A stretch of DNA of 64,000 nt from NCBI GenBank assembly GCA_017553505.1, contig JAFZLD010000025.1, positions 62,001 to 126,000 of the forward strand, written 5' to 3'. The notes under the pieces are model-generated. The model was not told where the DNA came from and did no database searches. It was given only the letters and a program-made list of their open reading frames with translations. The translations under genes were made by a program, and so were the position numbers. The stretch is from Lachnospiraceae bacterium. GTDB lineage: Bacteria; Bacillota; Clostridia; Lachnospirales; Lachnospiraceae. Of the stretch, positions 18,026 through 26,638 are shown piece by piece. Position 1 is the first letter of the stretch. Every line of letters starts with the position of its first letter.

Positions 18026-18717
18026 TGGTAAGACTTCTATGTTTAGTATTGGGTTATGCTTTCGGATTGATTCAGACCGCTTTCTTTTACGGTAAGATCC
18101 ACGGTATCGACATAAGAGAACACGGAAGCGGTAACGCAGGTACCACCAACACTTTAAGAGTGCTTGGTACAAAAGCGGGCGTTATCGTGTTCATCGGCGA
18201 TATGCTTAAGGCTATTGTGGCGATATGCATTGTAAGATTTGTTATCGTTCCTGTTTTTCATGCCGAGGATATTAAGCCGCTCCTTGTTCTTTATACAGGC
18301 GCCGGCTGTGTGCTCGGTCACAATTTTCCTTTTTACATGGGCTTTAAAGGCGGCAAGGGTATTGCCACCACAGGCGGCATGATGATTGCTTCTCATTGGA
18401 TGTACGTGCCGGTGGGCCTTCTTTTGTTCTTTGGAAATTTCTTTTTAAATCACTACGTTTCTTTGGGATCCCTGCTTTTGTATCTGGGATTTATGATAGA
18501 GACCGTCATTATGGGTCAGGCAGGCGTGTTCGGTGTTGAACAGTCTGTCCTTAATGAGATGTACATTGTTGCGGCATTCTTGACAGTTATGGCGTTTTGG
18601 AAGCATCGCTCCAATATCATAAGACTCGCAAGGGGTAACGAGAGAAAAACCTACCTTTCCAAGAAAGGCAAAGAAAAAGCAGCTCAGGCTGAAGCTTTAA
18701 AGGAGAACAATAAATGA
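18025..18717 (+). CDS. plsY: Glycerol-3-phosphate acyltransferase PlsY
   Basis: The 230-residue membrane protein has several transmembrane helices and the PlsY motifs EHGSGNAGTTNTLR, the glycine-rich GHNFPFYMGFKGGKGIATTGG and the late asparagine-containing segment near KHRSNIIRLARG. It moves an acyl group from acyl phosphate to glycerol 3-phosphate, the first step of phospholipid synthesis. A charged C-terminal tail of about 25 residues extends beyond the last helix. The next gene supplies the glycerol 3-phosphate. Confidence 0.95.
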   Translation: MVRLLCLVLGYAFGLIQTAFFYGKIHGIDIREHGSGNAGTTNTLRVLGTKAGVIVFIGDMLKAIVAICIVRFVIVPVFHAEDIKPLLVLYTGAGCVLGHNFPFYMGFKGGKGIATTGGMMIASHWMYVPVGLLLFFGNFFLNHYVSLGSLLLYLGFMIETVIMGQAGVFGVEQSVLNEMYIVAAFLTVMAFWKHRSNIIRLARGNERKTYLSKKGKEKAAQAEALKENNK

Positions 18718-19721
18718 ATGTAGGCGTAATCGGAGCCGGTTCCTGGGGAATTGCGCTCACCGTATTACTTAACAAAAACGGTTCAAAGGTAACCGTATGG
18801 AGTAAGTTCGAAGACGAAGTTAAGATGCTTACCGAGAAGAGAGAATATGCGGATAAGCTTCCGGGAGTCAAGATTCCGGAGACGGTTGACTTCACTACCG
18901 ACCTCGAAGCTACGGTTAAGAACAACGAAGTCCTTATAATGGCAGTTCCGTCCACTTTTGTGCGCGGCACGGCTCACCTTATGAAGGATTATGTGAAGGA
19001 CGGACAGATTATTGTAAATGTTGCGAAGGGTATTGAAGAGAACACACTCATGACCCTTTCGGATATCATAGAGGAGGAGATTCCTCAGGCCAAGGTTGCT
19101 GTTATGTGCGGACCTACACACGCCGAGGAAGTAGGACGTGGCATTCCTACCACAATCGTTGTAGGTGCACGCGAACAGAGTACTGCCAAGCTTATTCAGG
19201 ATTTATTCATGAATGAGACTTTCAGAGTTTATACATCACCCGATGTACTTGGTATGGAAATCGGTTCATCTCTTAAGAACGTCGTAGCGCTTGCCGCAGG
19301 TATCGCAGACGGACTCGGATACGGTGATAATACCAAGGCAGCTCTTATTACAAGAGGAATTGCCGAGATCTCAAGACTCGGTATTAAAATGGGCGGTAAG
19401 GCAGAGACATTTGCGGGACTTACCGGTATCGGCGATTTGATTGTTACCTGTGCCAGCATGCATTCACGTAACAGACGTGCGGGCATTCTTATAGGACAGG
19501 GAAAGACCATGAAGGAAGCCATGGATGAAGTTAAGATGGTTGTGGAAGGCGTATATTCAGCCAAGGCCGCAATGCAGCTTGCACGTAAGTATGAAGTGGA
19601 ACTTCCCATTATTGAACAGGTTAACGAGATTTTGTTTAATGACAAGCCTGCTGCCGAGGCAGTTAGGGACCTTATGATCAGAGACAAAAAGATCGAGATA
19701 GGAGACGGCTTTGAACAATAG
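18714..19721 (+). CDS. gpsA: NAD(P)H-dependent glycerol-3-phosphate dehydrogenase
   Basis: The 335-residue protein has the N-terminal Rossmann motif GVIGAGSWGIAL and the family segments VAKGIEENT, CGPTHAEEVGRGIPT, SLKNVVALAAGIADGLGYGDN and GLTGIGDLIVTC. It reduces dihydroxyacetone phosphate to glycerol 3-phosphate for phospholipids. The start overlaps plsY by 4 bases (ATGA), so the two lipid genes are translationally coupled. Confidence 0.97.
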   Translation: MNVGVIGAGSWGIALTVLLNKNGSKVTVWSKFEDEVKMLTEKREYADKLPGVKIPETVDFTTDLEATVKNNEVLIMAVPSTFVRGTAHLMKDYVKDGQIIVNVAKGIEENTLMTLSDIIEEEIPQAKVAVMCGPTHAEEVGRGIPTTIVVGAREQSTAKLIQDLFMNETFRVYTSPDVLGMEIGSSLKNVVALAAGIADGLGYGDNTKAALITRGIAEISRLGIKMGGKAETFAGLTGIGDLIVTCASMHSRNRRAGILIGQGKTMKEAMDEVKMVVEGVYSAKAAMQLARKYEVELPIIEQVNEILFNDKPAAEAVRDLMIRDKKIEIGDGFEQ

Positions 19722-20523
19722 CTTTAAATCAACCGGCGAATACATCGCCTCAGAAGAACTTATGGCAAGCGTTAACATTGCCGCAGCACTTGAGAAACCC
19801 CTTCTTATCAAGGGTGAGCCCGGAACTGGTAAGACCATGCTTGCCAAGGCCGTATCGGAAGCACTCGGTAAGAAGCTTATCGTATGGAACATTAAGTCTA
19901 CTACCAAGGCTCAGGAAGGCTTATACACCTACGACACCATTCAGCGTTTGTACGACGGTCAGTTCGGTAACGAAGGTGTAGACGATATCGCAAGATACAT
20001 TAAGCTTGGTAAGCTCGGTGAGGCATTTGACTCAGAGGATCAGGTAGTCCTTCTTATCGACGAGATAGACAAGGCCGATCTTGAGTTCCCCAATGACCTT
20101 CTGTGGGAACTTGACCAGATGGAATTCTATATCTATGAGACCAAGCGTACCGTTAAGGCCAAGCATCGTCCCATAGTTATTATCACTTCCAACGCAGAGA
20201 AAGAACTCCCGGATGCTTTCTTGAGACGTTGTATTTTCCACTATATCGACTTCCCGGACGAAGCCCTTATGGAGGAAATTGTTAAGACTCATTTCCCTGA
20301 TATTGAGGAAACATTACTTAAGAACGCTATGCAGGTGTTTTATGATATAAGATCATATTCACAGCTTCGTAAGAAACCCGCCACAAGTGAACTTATAGAC
20401 TGGCTTAACGCTATGATGATAGGTGGCGTGGATCCCGAGAAGATTAAGGCAGAACTTCCTTTTGTAGGTGTTTTGATTAAGAAAGACGAAGACCTTGACA
20501 TAGTTCGTAAGAGAGTAGATTAA
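19711..20523 (+). CDS. MoxR-type AAA+ ATPase
   Basis: The 270-residue AAA+ protein has Walker A GEPGTGKTML, Walker B VVLLIDEIDKAD, sensor ITSNAEKELPDAFLRRC and an arginine-containing C-terminal lid. MoxR ATPases act as chaperones for VWA-domain partners, and the next gene is such a partner. The start is TTG 19711, inside the end of gpsA, because AGGAG at 19700-19704 lies 6 bases upstream and the next methionine would remove the first strand of the fold. The client process is unknown. Confidence 0.88.
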   Translation: MNNSFKSTGEYIASEELMASVNIAAALEKPLLIKGEPGTGKTMLAKAVSEALGKKLIVWNIKSTTKAQEGLYTYDTIQRLYDGQFGNEGVDDIARYIKLGKLGEAFDSEDQVVLLIDEIDKADLEFPNDLLWELDQMEFYIYETKRTVKAKHRPIVIITSNAEKELPDAFLRRCIFHYIDFPDEALMEEIVKTHFPDIEETLLKNAMQVFYDIRSYSQLRKKPATSELIDWLNAMMIGGVDPEKIKAELPFVGVLIKKDEDLDIVRKRVD

Positions 20524-20526
20524 TAA

Positions 20527-21726
20527 ATGTTTACTAACTTCTTTTATACCTGTAAGGCCAAAGGCCTCGATATTTCTTTAACCGAATGGATAGCGCTTCA
20601 CGATGCCATGAATAAGAACCTGTGCGGGTCATCCCTCACGGGCTTTTATTATACCGCAAGAGCCATTCTTGTTAAGAGCGAGACCGACTTCGATAAGTTC
20701 GATATGGCTTTTGAAGAGTGTTTTAAGGGTATTAAGACAGAGAACACCATTACTGACAGAATGCTTGAGTGGCTCGATAAGTCCGAAATGCAGGAGCTTC
20801 TTCATGAAGAAGAGCGTTACTGGCTTAACCAGGTCGAAGACATGCACGTGGACAAAGAAGACGTCGAGCAGAAATTCAAAGACCGACTTAAAGAGCAGGA
20901 CAGCGAGCACAACGGCGGCAGTTACTGGATCGGTACCATGGGTAAGACTCAGTTTGGTAATATGGGCGGTAATATCGGCGGTATTCGTGTAGGCGGAAGC
21001 ACCGGTTACCAATCTGCTTTTGCAGTTGTAGGTGCCCGTAAGTACAAGGACTTTCGTGACGATAAGATGCTTGATAACAGGCAGTTCCAAATGGCTTTTA
21101 GAAAGCTTCGTCAGTTTTCTTCAAAGCTTGATATACCCAAGACCGAGCTTGATATTAACGGCACTATCGATTCTACATGTAACAATGGCGGCTTCCTTAA
21201 GCTTGAGTGGGAGCGTCCCCGTAAGAATGCTGTTAAGCTCCTTCTTTTGATGGATTCGGGCGGTACCATGATACCGTTTACGAAGCTCTTAAATGAACTG
21301 TTCCAGGCAATTCATAAGTCCAATCACTATAAAGACGTTAAGAGTTACTATTTCCACAACTGTATCTATGCCAAGATGTATAAGACTCCCGAGTGTGAGA
21401 ACGGCGACTGGGTAGATACGGACTGGATGTTCAGAAATATCGATTCAGACTACAAGGTTATAATCGTGGGCGATGCTGCGATGGCTCCGGAGGAGTTATA
21501 TTCCAAGACCGGTAACTACAGAGGCCCCAACGGCGGACTTTCGGGCGAAGAGTGGTTGTTACTTCTCAAGCAGCACTATAAGAAGGTTGTATGGCTCAAC
21601 CCCAAGATGGCTCCCGGCGAGGCACCCTGGCGTGAAGCCGAGACTGCGGTTAAGAAAATGTTCCCCATGTACAAACTCACCGTAGAAGGCCTGAATGAAG
21701 CCATGGTTAAGCTGATGACCAGGTAA
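20527..21726 (+). CDS. VWA-domain protein (CoxE-like), MoxR partner
   Basis: The 399-residue protein has a helical N-terminal half and a C-terminal von Willebrand A-like domain. The MIDAS-type strand reads LLLLMDSGGTM (DxSGS-like with a Gly-Thr variation). The Gly-rich region WIGTMGKTQFGNMGGNIGG before it resembles the linker in other CoxE-type proteins. It starts 3 bases after the MoxR-like gene with no clear ribosome binding site of its own, so it is probably coupled. The pair likely works in metal insertion or complex remodelling; nothing nearby identifies the target. Confidence 0.8.
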   Translation: MFTNFFYTCKAKGLDISLTEWIALHDAMNKNLCGSSLTGFYYTARAILVKSETDFDKFDMAFEECFKGIKTENTITDRMLEWLDKSEMQELLHEEERYWLNQVEDMHVDKEDVEQKFKDRLKEQDSEHNGGSYWIGTMGKTQFGNMGGNIGGIRVGGSTGYQSAFAVVGARKYKDFRDDKMLDNRQFQMAFRKLRQFSSKLDIPKTELDINGTIDSTCNNGGFLKLEWERPRKNAVKLLLLMDSGGTMIPFTKLLNELFQAIHKSNHYKDVKSYYFHNCIYAKMYKTPECENGDWVDTDWMFRNIDSDYKVIIVGDAAMAPEELYSKTGNYRGPNGGLSGEEWLLLLKQHYKKVVWLNPKMAPGEAPWREAETAVKKMFPMYKLTVEGLNEAMVKLMTR

Positions 21727-21756
21727 CCCCTATAATTTCAAGTTAATACGAAATCA

Positions 21757-21860
21757 ATAGAATATTCTCAGAGCTTTGTGTGTTCTTAAGGGGAAGTATG
21801 AGCAAAATAGTCGACAGATTCCTTGGAGATGGGGTGTCGGTATCAGAGAGAATATTCTAT
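21757..21860. repeat. 13-base inverted repeat spanning the start of a hybrid kinase gene
   Basis: The arm at 21757-21769 (ATAGAATATTCTC) is the exact reverse complement of the arm at 21848-21860 (GAGAATATTCTAT). Each arm contains the palindrome AGAATATTCT. The arms flank the ribosome binding site and the ATG at 21798. Confidence 0.6.
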
Positions 21861-23903
21861 CTTGCTATTTTCTTAAGCAGTTTCTTTTCGCTGCTTTTTG
21901 TTTCTGTTGCGGTTTTACTCAGAATGGATTATTTTACAGTGGCGGTTTATGCTTCCATAAGCTTAATCGGCACTGTTTTCTTTTTCCTGCAAAAGAAAAT
22001 TCACAAAGAAATCTTATTAACCATCATCTATCTTACATACGTAAATCTTATTTGTTTCCCGGCTCTGTTAATCATTTCGCCCAAAGACTTAATTGAGATA
22101 CCCTTGTATTCAATAATAGGTCTTGTGTATACTCTTGTTCTTTTGCATGGTAAGACAAGGATTATTATGTACATTATTCAAGTTGTTACCGACATGGGCG
22201 TTGCATTTTACAGATTTGTGGTAATGGATGACCCTGCGCTTCATGTGGGCCCTAATACAACGCTTGATTATCTTCGAATTCAGGCCGCAATCATAATTAC
22301 CGGCGTGCTTTGCGGATGCATTATCAGGTACAGACATTTACAGCTTAGAAAAGAGATGGCAGTTCGTGAACTGGCCACCAAGAAGGCTGAGATTGTCAGT
22401 GATGCCAAGGATATGTTCCTTGTAAATATTTCTCATGAAATAAGGACACCGCTTAATGCAATAATCGGTACAACAGACCTGTTGCTTGATTCTAATGCGT
22501 CCAATCATATCAAAGAAAAAGCGTTTAACATTTCTAACTCAAGCCATGCGCTTTTGTCCATAACTACAGACCTTTTAGACTTTTCACACATGAATGTGGA
22601 TTCCATAACGCCTGTGAATGTTAAGTATGATCTTGCATTTATGCTTAACGACATAATTAATCTTATGTCGGTGAGATTGCTTGATTCAAACGTAGAGTTC
22701 CTAGCTGATATCGACCCGTCTATTCAGAAGATACTTATCGGTGACAGCGGCAAGATAAGGCAGATAATCATCAATATGCTTTCCAATGCCATCAAATACA
22801 CCAAAGAAGGCTTCATGGCATTAAACATCACTTCCGAGCAAATGTCGGATGACGAAATAAAGCTTAAAATCAAAGTTTCCGACTCCGGTATCGGTATCAG
22901 AAAAGAAAACCTTGATAAGATTTTCGAGCCATATAACCGTTCCGGGGAAATGACCGACCGAATTATCGAGGGAAATGGCCTGGGCCTTGCATTCTGTAAG
23001 AAACTTGCGGGCATCATGGGCGGAAATATTTGGGCAGAGAGTGACTACGGAAAGGGTTCCGTTTTCTTTTTCGAAGTCAATCAAAAGTATGACAAAGAAG
23101 ACGAGAACGAACGTTGCGGAAGTATCAAGAATACCGATGATACTGTTTGCTTCTACATAGACAGGCCCGACGAAGAGAAGAATATCGAAAAAGTCCTTTC
23201 GGTTATGAACATTAAGAACGTTAAGGTTTCTTCGAGGGATGAATTTGTCAAAGAATGCGGACTCAACAAGTATACATACTATTTCGTACTTGCGGATACA
23301 TATGAATTCATTAAAGAGAAGCTTGCGGAAAGTGACATTGACTGGCGTAAGTTGGTTATTATAAGCGATTGCAACTATTCGTATTCCGGAGAACCTATCG
23401 AATACGTACTTACCAAGCCTGTAAGCTGTTTGAATATAGCGGACTTAATCAACCAGACTAAGAACTTCGCTATAAGAAAGCAGTTGTTTGAAGGCGGCTT
23501 CGATATTGAGAAAGCAACGGTTATGGTAGTTGATGACAGTATTGTCAATTTGGAAGTTGCGAAGGGAATCCTTGAAAGATACAATCCTACGGTTATTACA
23601 GCATACAGTGGCGCGGAGAGCCTGATGACGCTTCAGGATGAGCATGTGGATTGCGTATTCTTGGACTACATGATGCCGGGAATGGACGGTATAGATACCC
23701 TCAAAGCAATAAGAGCATTGGATAATCCCGAAAAGAGCAATGTTCCGGTGGTAGTACTTACTGCCAACGTTGTAAGCGGTGCAAGGGAAATGTTTATGAA
23801 GGAAGGATTTAACGATTATCTGTCGAAACCGATAGAAATCGATAAGCTTGAAAAGGTACTTCTCAACAATATTCCGAGTGATTTGGTTAAGCTAAAGGTA
23901 TAG
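21798..23903 (+). CDS. Hybrid histidine kinase with receiver domain
   Basis: The 701-residue protein has about five or six N-terminal transmembrane helices (residues 15-190), a HisKA domain with His213 in NISHEIRTPLNAI and a complete HATPase domain (N-box KIRQIIINMLSNAIKYT, DSGIGI, GNGLGLAFCKKL). A spacer resembling a degenerate receiver comes next (about 440-550), then a C-terminal receiver with Asp623 in FLDYMMPGMDG. ATG 21798 follows AAGGGGA; GTG 21780 overlaps that site. It is encoded 2 bases before another hybrid kinase that seems inactive, so the two may work as a pair. No DNA-binding output is present. Confidence 0.92.
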   Translation: MSKIVDRFLGDGVSVSERIFYLAIFLSSFFSLLFVSVAVLLRMDYFTVAVYASISLIGTVFFFLQKKIHKEILLTIIYLTYVNLICFPALLIISPKDLIEIPLYSIIGLVYTLVLLHGKTRIIMYIIQVVTDMGVAFYRFVVMDDPALHVGPNTTLDYLRIQAAIIITGVLCGCIIRYRHLQLRKEMAVRELATKKAEIVSDAKDMFLVNISHEIRTPLNAIIGTTDLLLDSNASNHIKEKAFNISNSSHALLSITTDLLDFSHMNVDSITPVNVKYDLAFMLNDIINLMSVRLLDSNVEFLADIDPSIQKILIGDSGKIRQIIINMLSNAIKYTKEGFMALNITSEQMSDDEIKLKIKVSDSGIGIRKENLDKIFEPYNRSGEMTDRIIEGNGLGLAFCKKLAGIMGGNIWAESDYGKGSVFFFEVNQKYDKEDENERCGSIKNTDDTVCFYIDRPDEEKNIEKVLSVMNIKNVKVSSRDEFVKECGLNKYTYYFVLADTYEFIKEKLAESDIDWRKLVIISDCNYSYSGEPIEYVLTKPVSCLNIADLINQTKNFAIRKQLFEGGFDIEKATVMVVDDSIVNLEVAKGILERYNPTVITAYSGAESLMTLQDEHVDCVFLDYMMPGMDGIDTLKAIRALDNPEKSNVPVVVLTANVVSGAREMFMKEGFNDYLSKPIEIDKLEKVLLNNIPSDLVKLKV

Positions 23904-23905
23904 AA

Positions 23906-26281
23906 ATGAAAGCAGTTGAAACCACCGAAAAAAGAAAATATACCTACAGCATGGAAAGGGATATATTCAATATCCTTACGCTGATTCTTGCCGGATTGTG
24001 CGTATTTGCCGGTATTATTTACTATGCGGTTTTGAAATGCAGAAGCGGCGTTATTTTCGTGAATTTGCTGGTGTGCTTTATTTTATGCATTGTTGTTCAC
24101 ATTCTGAACTTAAAGATGTATAACAGAAGGCTGCTGGCAATTACCATAGTTATGTACATAGAGCTTGTTCTGATGCCGGTATTTATGATTTTCGGTGTTC
24201 AGATGGGTAGCAGTACGCCTATATGGTTCGCGGGCAGTATCATAGGAATAATACTATTGCTTGATTTTAAAGATGTTTGGTGGGTATTCCTGATAGTTCT
24301 GTACTGGAATACGTATCTGTATTTCAGAAATTTTATTTGGAATGGTTTTGAGTCTGTAATATCGGACAGATTTGCATATTTCTTCGGATACGCGTTTTCT
24401 TTTGCATCGATTGCTTTTGCTCTCAGTTTCGTATTAAGAAGAATAGAAAAGAACATTAATAAAGTTGAAGCTGAAATTGATAAAAGCCGTGAAATCGAGA
24501 AGAATGCCGGACTTGCCAAGGCGCGTTTCCTTGCCAATATGTCTCATGAAATCAGAACTCCCATGAACTCTATCATAGGTCTTACGGAGCTTGCTCTTCG
24601 CGAAGACATGGAAGACGGTATAAGAAATGAAGTTAATATTATCAAGAGAGCGGCTTACGACCTACTTGAGATAATCGATGATGTTTTAATGTATTCAAAG
24701 CTTGATTCGGGTAAGGTTAAGCTTGTTAACGTGGACTTCTGCTTTGATGAAATCCTGAGGCAGGTTCTTGATTCTGTAAGCGCCAGCACAAAGGGTAAGG
24801 ATTTGAAGGTAAGGGTTAAGATAGACCACAATATTCCCAAGGTATTACATGGCGATGACATAAGAATCAAACAGATTTTCATGCGCCTTGTGTATATTTC
24901 GCTGTTTTTGACTCAAAACGGACGTCTTATGATCAATATTGAATGCCAAAGAAGCGACGACGACAGAACTGCCCATTTTGACTGCGCGGTACTCGATACA
25001 GGCTGCGGATTGAGTGAATACGACCTCGATGCTATATACGAAGCTTATGATACTTACGATTCAAGGCAGAATTCAAACCTCAAGGGAATAAGCCTTAAGT
25101 TCATAATATGCAAAAAGATTCTTGAACTCATGGGCGGTACTATGGATGTGCGCTCTATAGAGGGCGTCGGCCTTGAATCATCGTTTTCTTTTGAATGCGG
25201 AATCAGTGATACAAGTCCGATGATAAGCATGCCGGAAAATGTCAGGAAAAATGTGCTTATCTACATAGACGATAACCGCGAATATAATACCTGGAAGCTG
25301 ATTATGGAAGGCTTTAAGATAAGGGCTGATTTTGCGGATTCATATTATTCATTTAACAAGGCTGTACAGGCCAAACTATACGATTACATATTCATTCCGT
25401 CGGAAGTATACGTATCGATTTCAAATGTGCTTTCTACATATAACTGTGAAGAAAACACTTATGTGGTGGCGGATTCCGAACAGTATTACGGAGACTTTGA
25501 CAAATGCAGACTGATAAGGCAGCCGGTATCAAGCTTGAATGTAGGCGACATATTTAATGATAAATGGAACATCGACGACTACATTAAAAAGAACGAAGCT
25601 GCCGACATCGATATTTCCAAGGCAAAAATCCTTGTGGTCGATGACAATAGTGTCAATTTAAAGGTCGCAACCGGACTTTTCAATGCATACAGCGCCAAGA
25701 TTGATACCGCCAAGAGCGGCGAGGAGGCTCTGGCTAAGTTAAAAGACAATAATTACGACATCGTATTTATGGATATGGTTATGCCTGAAATGAGCGGTGA
25801 AGAAACACTTAAGCAGATGCGACAGTCTGATAAGCACGAGACAAGAGAAGTCCCTGTAATCGCGTTGACAGCCAACATCGGTATGAATATCCGTGAAGAA
25901 ATTCTTGATAAGGGTTTCCAGGAATATGTTGCGAAGCCTATAAGGCAGAGGTATTTGTCGCGGATTCTTTTGACGTTCCTGCCACCCGAACTTGTTAAGA
26001 GCAAGGCCAAAGAAAAAGCAAAGATTGAGGCGGCCCAGCCCGCAACCGTTAAGCAGGAGAGCAAGAAAGATAATTACGATCTCTTGAAAGCCGATTCGAA
26101 CACAGAAATCTTTATTAAAGCCATTCGTGAGATGGATATAGAGAATCTCGGAGTGGTTATTAAACAACTTGCGGCCAAAAGTTACGGAGAAGGGGCCGAT
26201 GCCAAGATTAAAGAGGCGTCGCAGGCTTTTGAAGCGTATGATTTTAAACGCCTGAATGCAATTGCGGAAGGAATAAAGTAA
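23906..26281 (+). CDS. Hybrid histidine kinase with degenerate ATPase domain
   Basis: The 791-residue protein has the same layout as its upstream neighbour: N-terminal membrane helices (about 20-180), His214 in NMSHEIRTPMNSII, an ATPase-like region, and a receiver with Asp623 in FMDMVMPEMSG. About 110 more residues follow and may be an Hpt-like or linker helix region. In the ATPase region the N-box reads RIKQIFMRLVYISLFL, so the Mg/ATP-binding Asn is missing. The G2 box is LKGISLKF instead of GxGLGL; the DTGCGL box is kept. It is therefore probably unable to bind ATP normally and could act as a regulator or phosphoacceptor for the neighbouring kinase. Confidence 0.88.
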   Translation: MKAVETTEKRKYTYSMERDIFNILTLILAGLCVFAGIIYYAVLKCRSGVIFVNLLVCFILCIVVHILNLKMYNRRLLAITIVMYIELVLMPVFMIFGVQMGSSTPIWFAGSIIGIILLLDFKDVWWVFLIVLYWNTYLYFRNFIWNGFESVISDRFAYFFGYAFSFASIAFALSFVLRRIEKNINKVEAEIDKSREIEKNAGLAKARFLANMSHEIRTPMNSIIGLTELALREDMEDGIRNEVNIIKRAAYDLLEIIDDVLMYSKLDSGKVKLVNVDFCFDEILRQVLDSVSASTKGKDLKVRVKIDHNIPKVLHGDDIRIKQIFMRLVYISLFLTQNGRLMINIECQRSDDDRTAHFDCAVLDTGCGLSEYDLDAIYEAYDTYDSRQNSNLKGISLKFIICKKILELMGGTMDVRSIEGVGLESSFSFECGISDTSPMISMPENVRKNVLIYIDDNREYNTWKLIMEGFKIRADFADSYYSFNKAVQAKLYDYIFIPSEVYVSISNVLSTYNCEENTYVVADSEQYYGDFDKCRLIRQPVSSLNVGDIFNDKWNIDDYIKKNEAADIDISKAKILVVDDNSVNLKVATGLFNAYSAKIDTAKSGEEALAKLKDNNYDIVFMDMVMPEMSGEETLKQMRQSDKHETREVPVIALTANIGMNIREEILDKGFQEYVAKPIRQRYLSRILLTFLPPELVKSKAKEKAKIEAAQPATVKQESKKDNYDLLKADSNTEIFIKAIREMDIENLGVVIKQLAAKSYGEGADAKIKEASQAFEAYDFKRLNAIAEGIK

Positions 26282-26295
26282 CTTTAATAACAGTG

Positions 26296-26324
26296 TTGAC
26301 AAGATTTTATGTCTTTGCTAATAT
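26296..26324 (+). promoter_or_regulatory. Promoter of the tyrS T-box transcript
   Basis: TTGACA (26296-26301) and TAATAT (26319-26324) are 17 bases apart with an extended TGC. Transcription should start near 26331. Confidence 0.88.
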
Positions 26325-26330
26325 GTACTT

Positions 26331-26604
26331 CATAAAAGCTGTGAAAAGAAGAAGTACCGCTTAAGAGTTCTTACAGAAAGATGCCGGTTGATGAGAGGCT
26401 TAAGACAAATCTTTAACGGGAATACATCTTGGAGCTGCGCACCGAAGCCGAAAGGATAGGCTGCGACGGATTTACCGCACGTTACAGCGGGATGAGTATC
26501 GCGAGAGCCGTACTCACTGAGGCAATCTGTGTGAGCAGGTTGTGAATAAGGGTGGTAACACGAGATTATATCCCGTCCCTGGTAACTCAGAGGCGGGATT
26601 TTTT
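26331..26604 (+). promoter_or_regulatory. Tyrosine T-box riboswitch leader
   Basis: The leader shows the T-box order. An AGTA-containing stem I base (GAAGTACC near 26351) comes first, then a GGTTGATGAGAGG distal-loop-like segment (about 26386). The specifier loop GAATACATC has the Tyr codon TAC at 26423-26425. The T-box sequence AAGGGTGGTAACACG lies at about 26548-26562, followed by the terminator/antiterminator pair. Uncharged tRNA-Tyr would pair with the codon and with the T-box bulge and allow read-through into tyrS. Confidence 0.92.
26570..26604 (+). terminator. T-box-controlled terminator
   Basis: The stem is 26570-26580 with 26589-26599 (two mismatches), followed by a run of T to 26604. 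The left arm overlaps the segment needed for the antiterminator. Confidence 0.88.
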
Positions 26605-26638
26605 ATTTTCCCGTCAGAATCGGTAAAGGAGAAGAAAG

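Noticed and set aside
17189..18172. 327-codon open frame on the minus strand
   Set aside because: It lies across der and plsY, which are certain; the product looks like reverse-strand translation with scattered Asn, His and Cys.
21731..21736. TATAAT as a promoter for the first hybrid kinase
   Set aside because: No -35 element at a workable distance and no extended TG; kept only as a chance match.
25739..26302. 187-codon open frame on the minus strand
   Set aside because: It is antisense to the second hybrid kinase, with no start signal.
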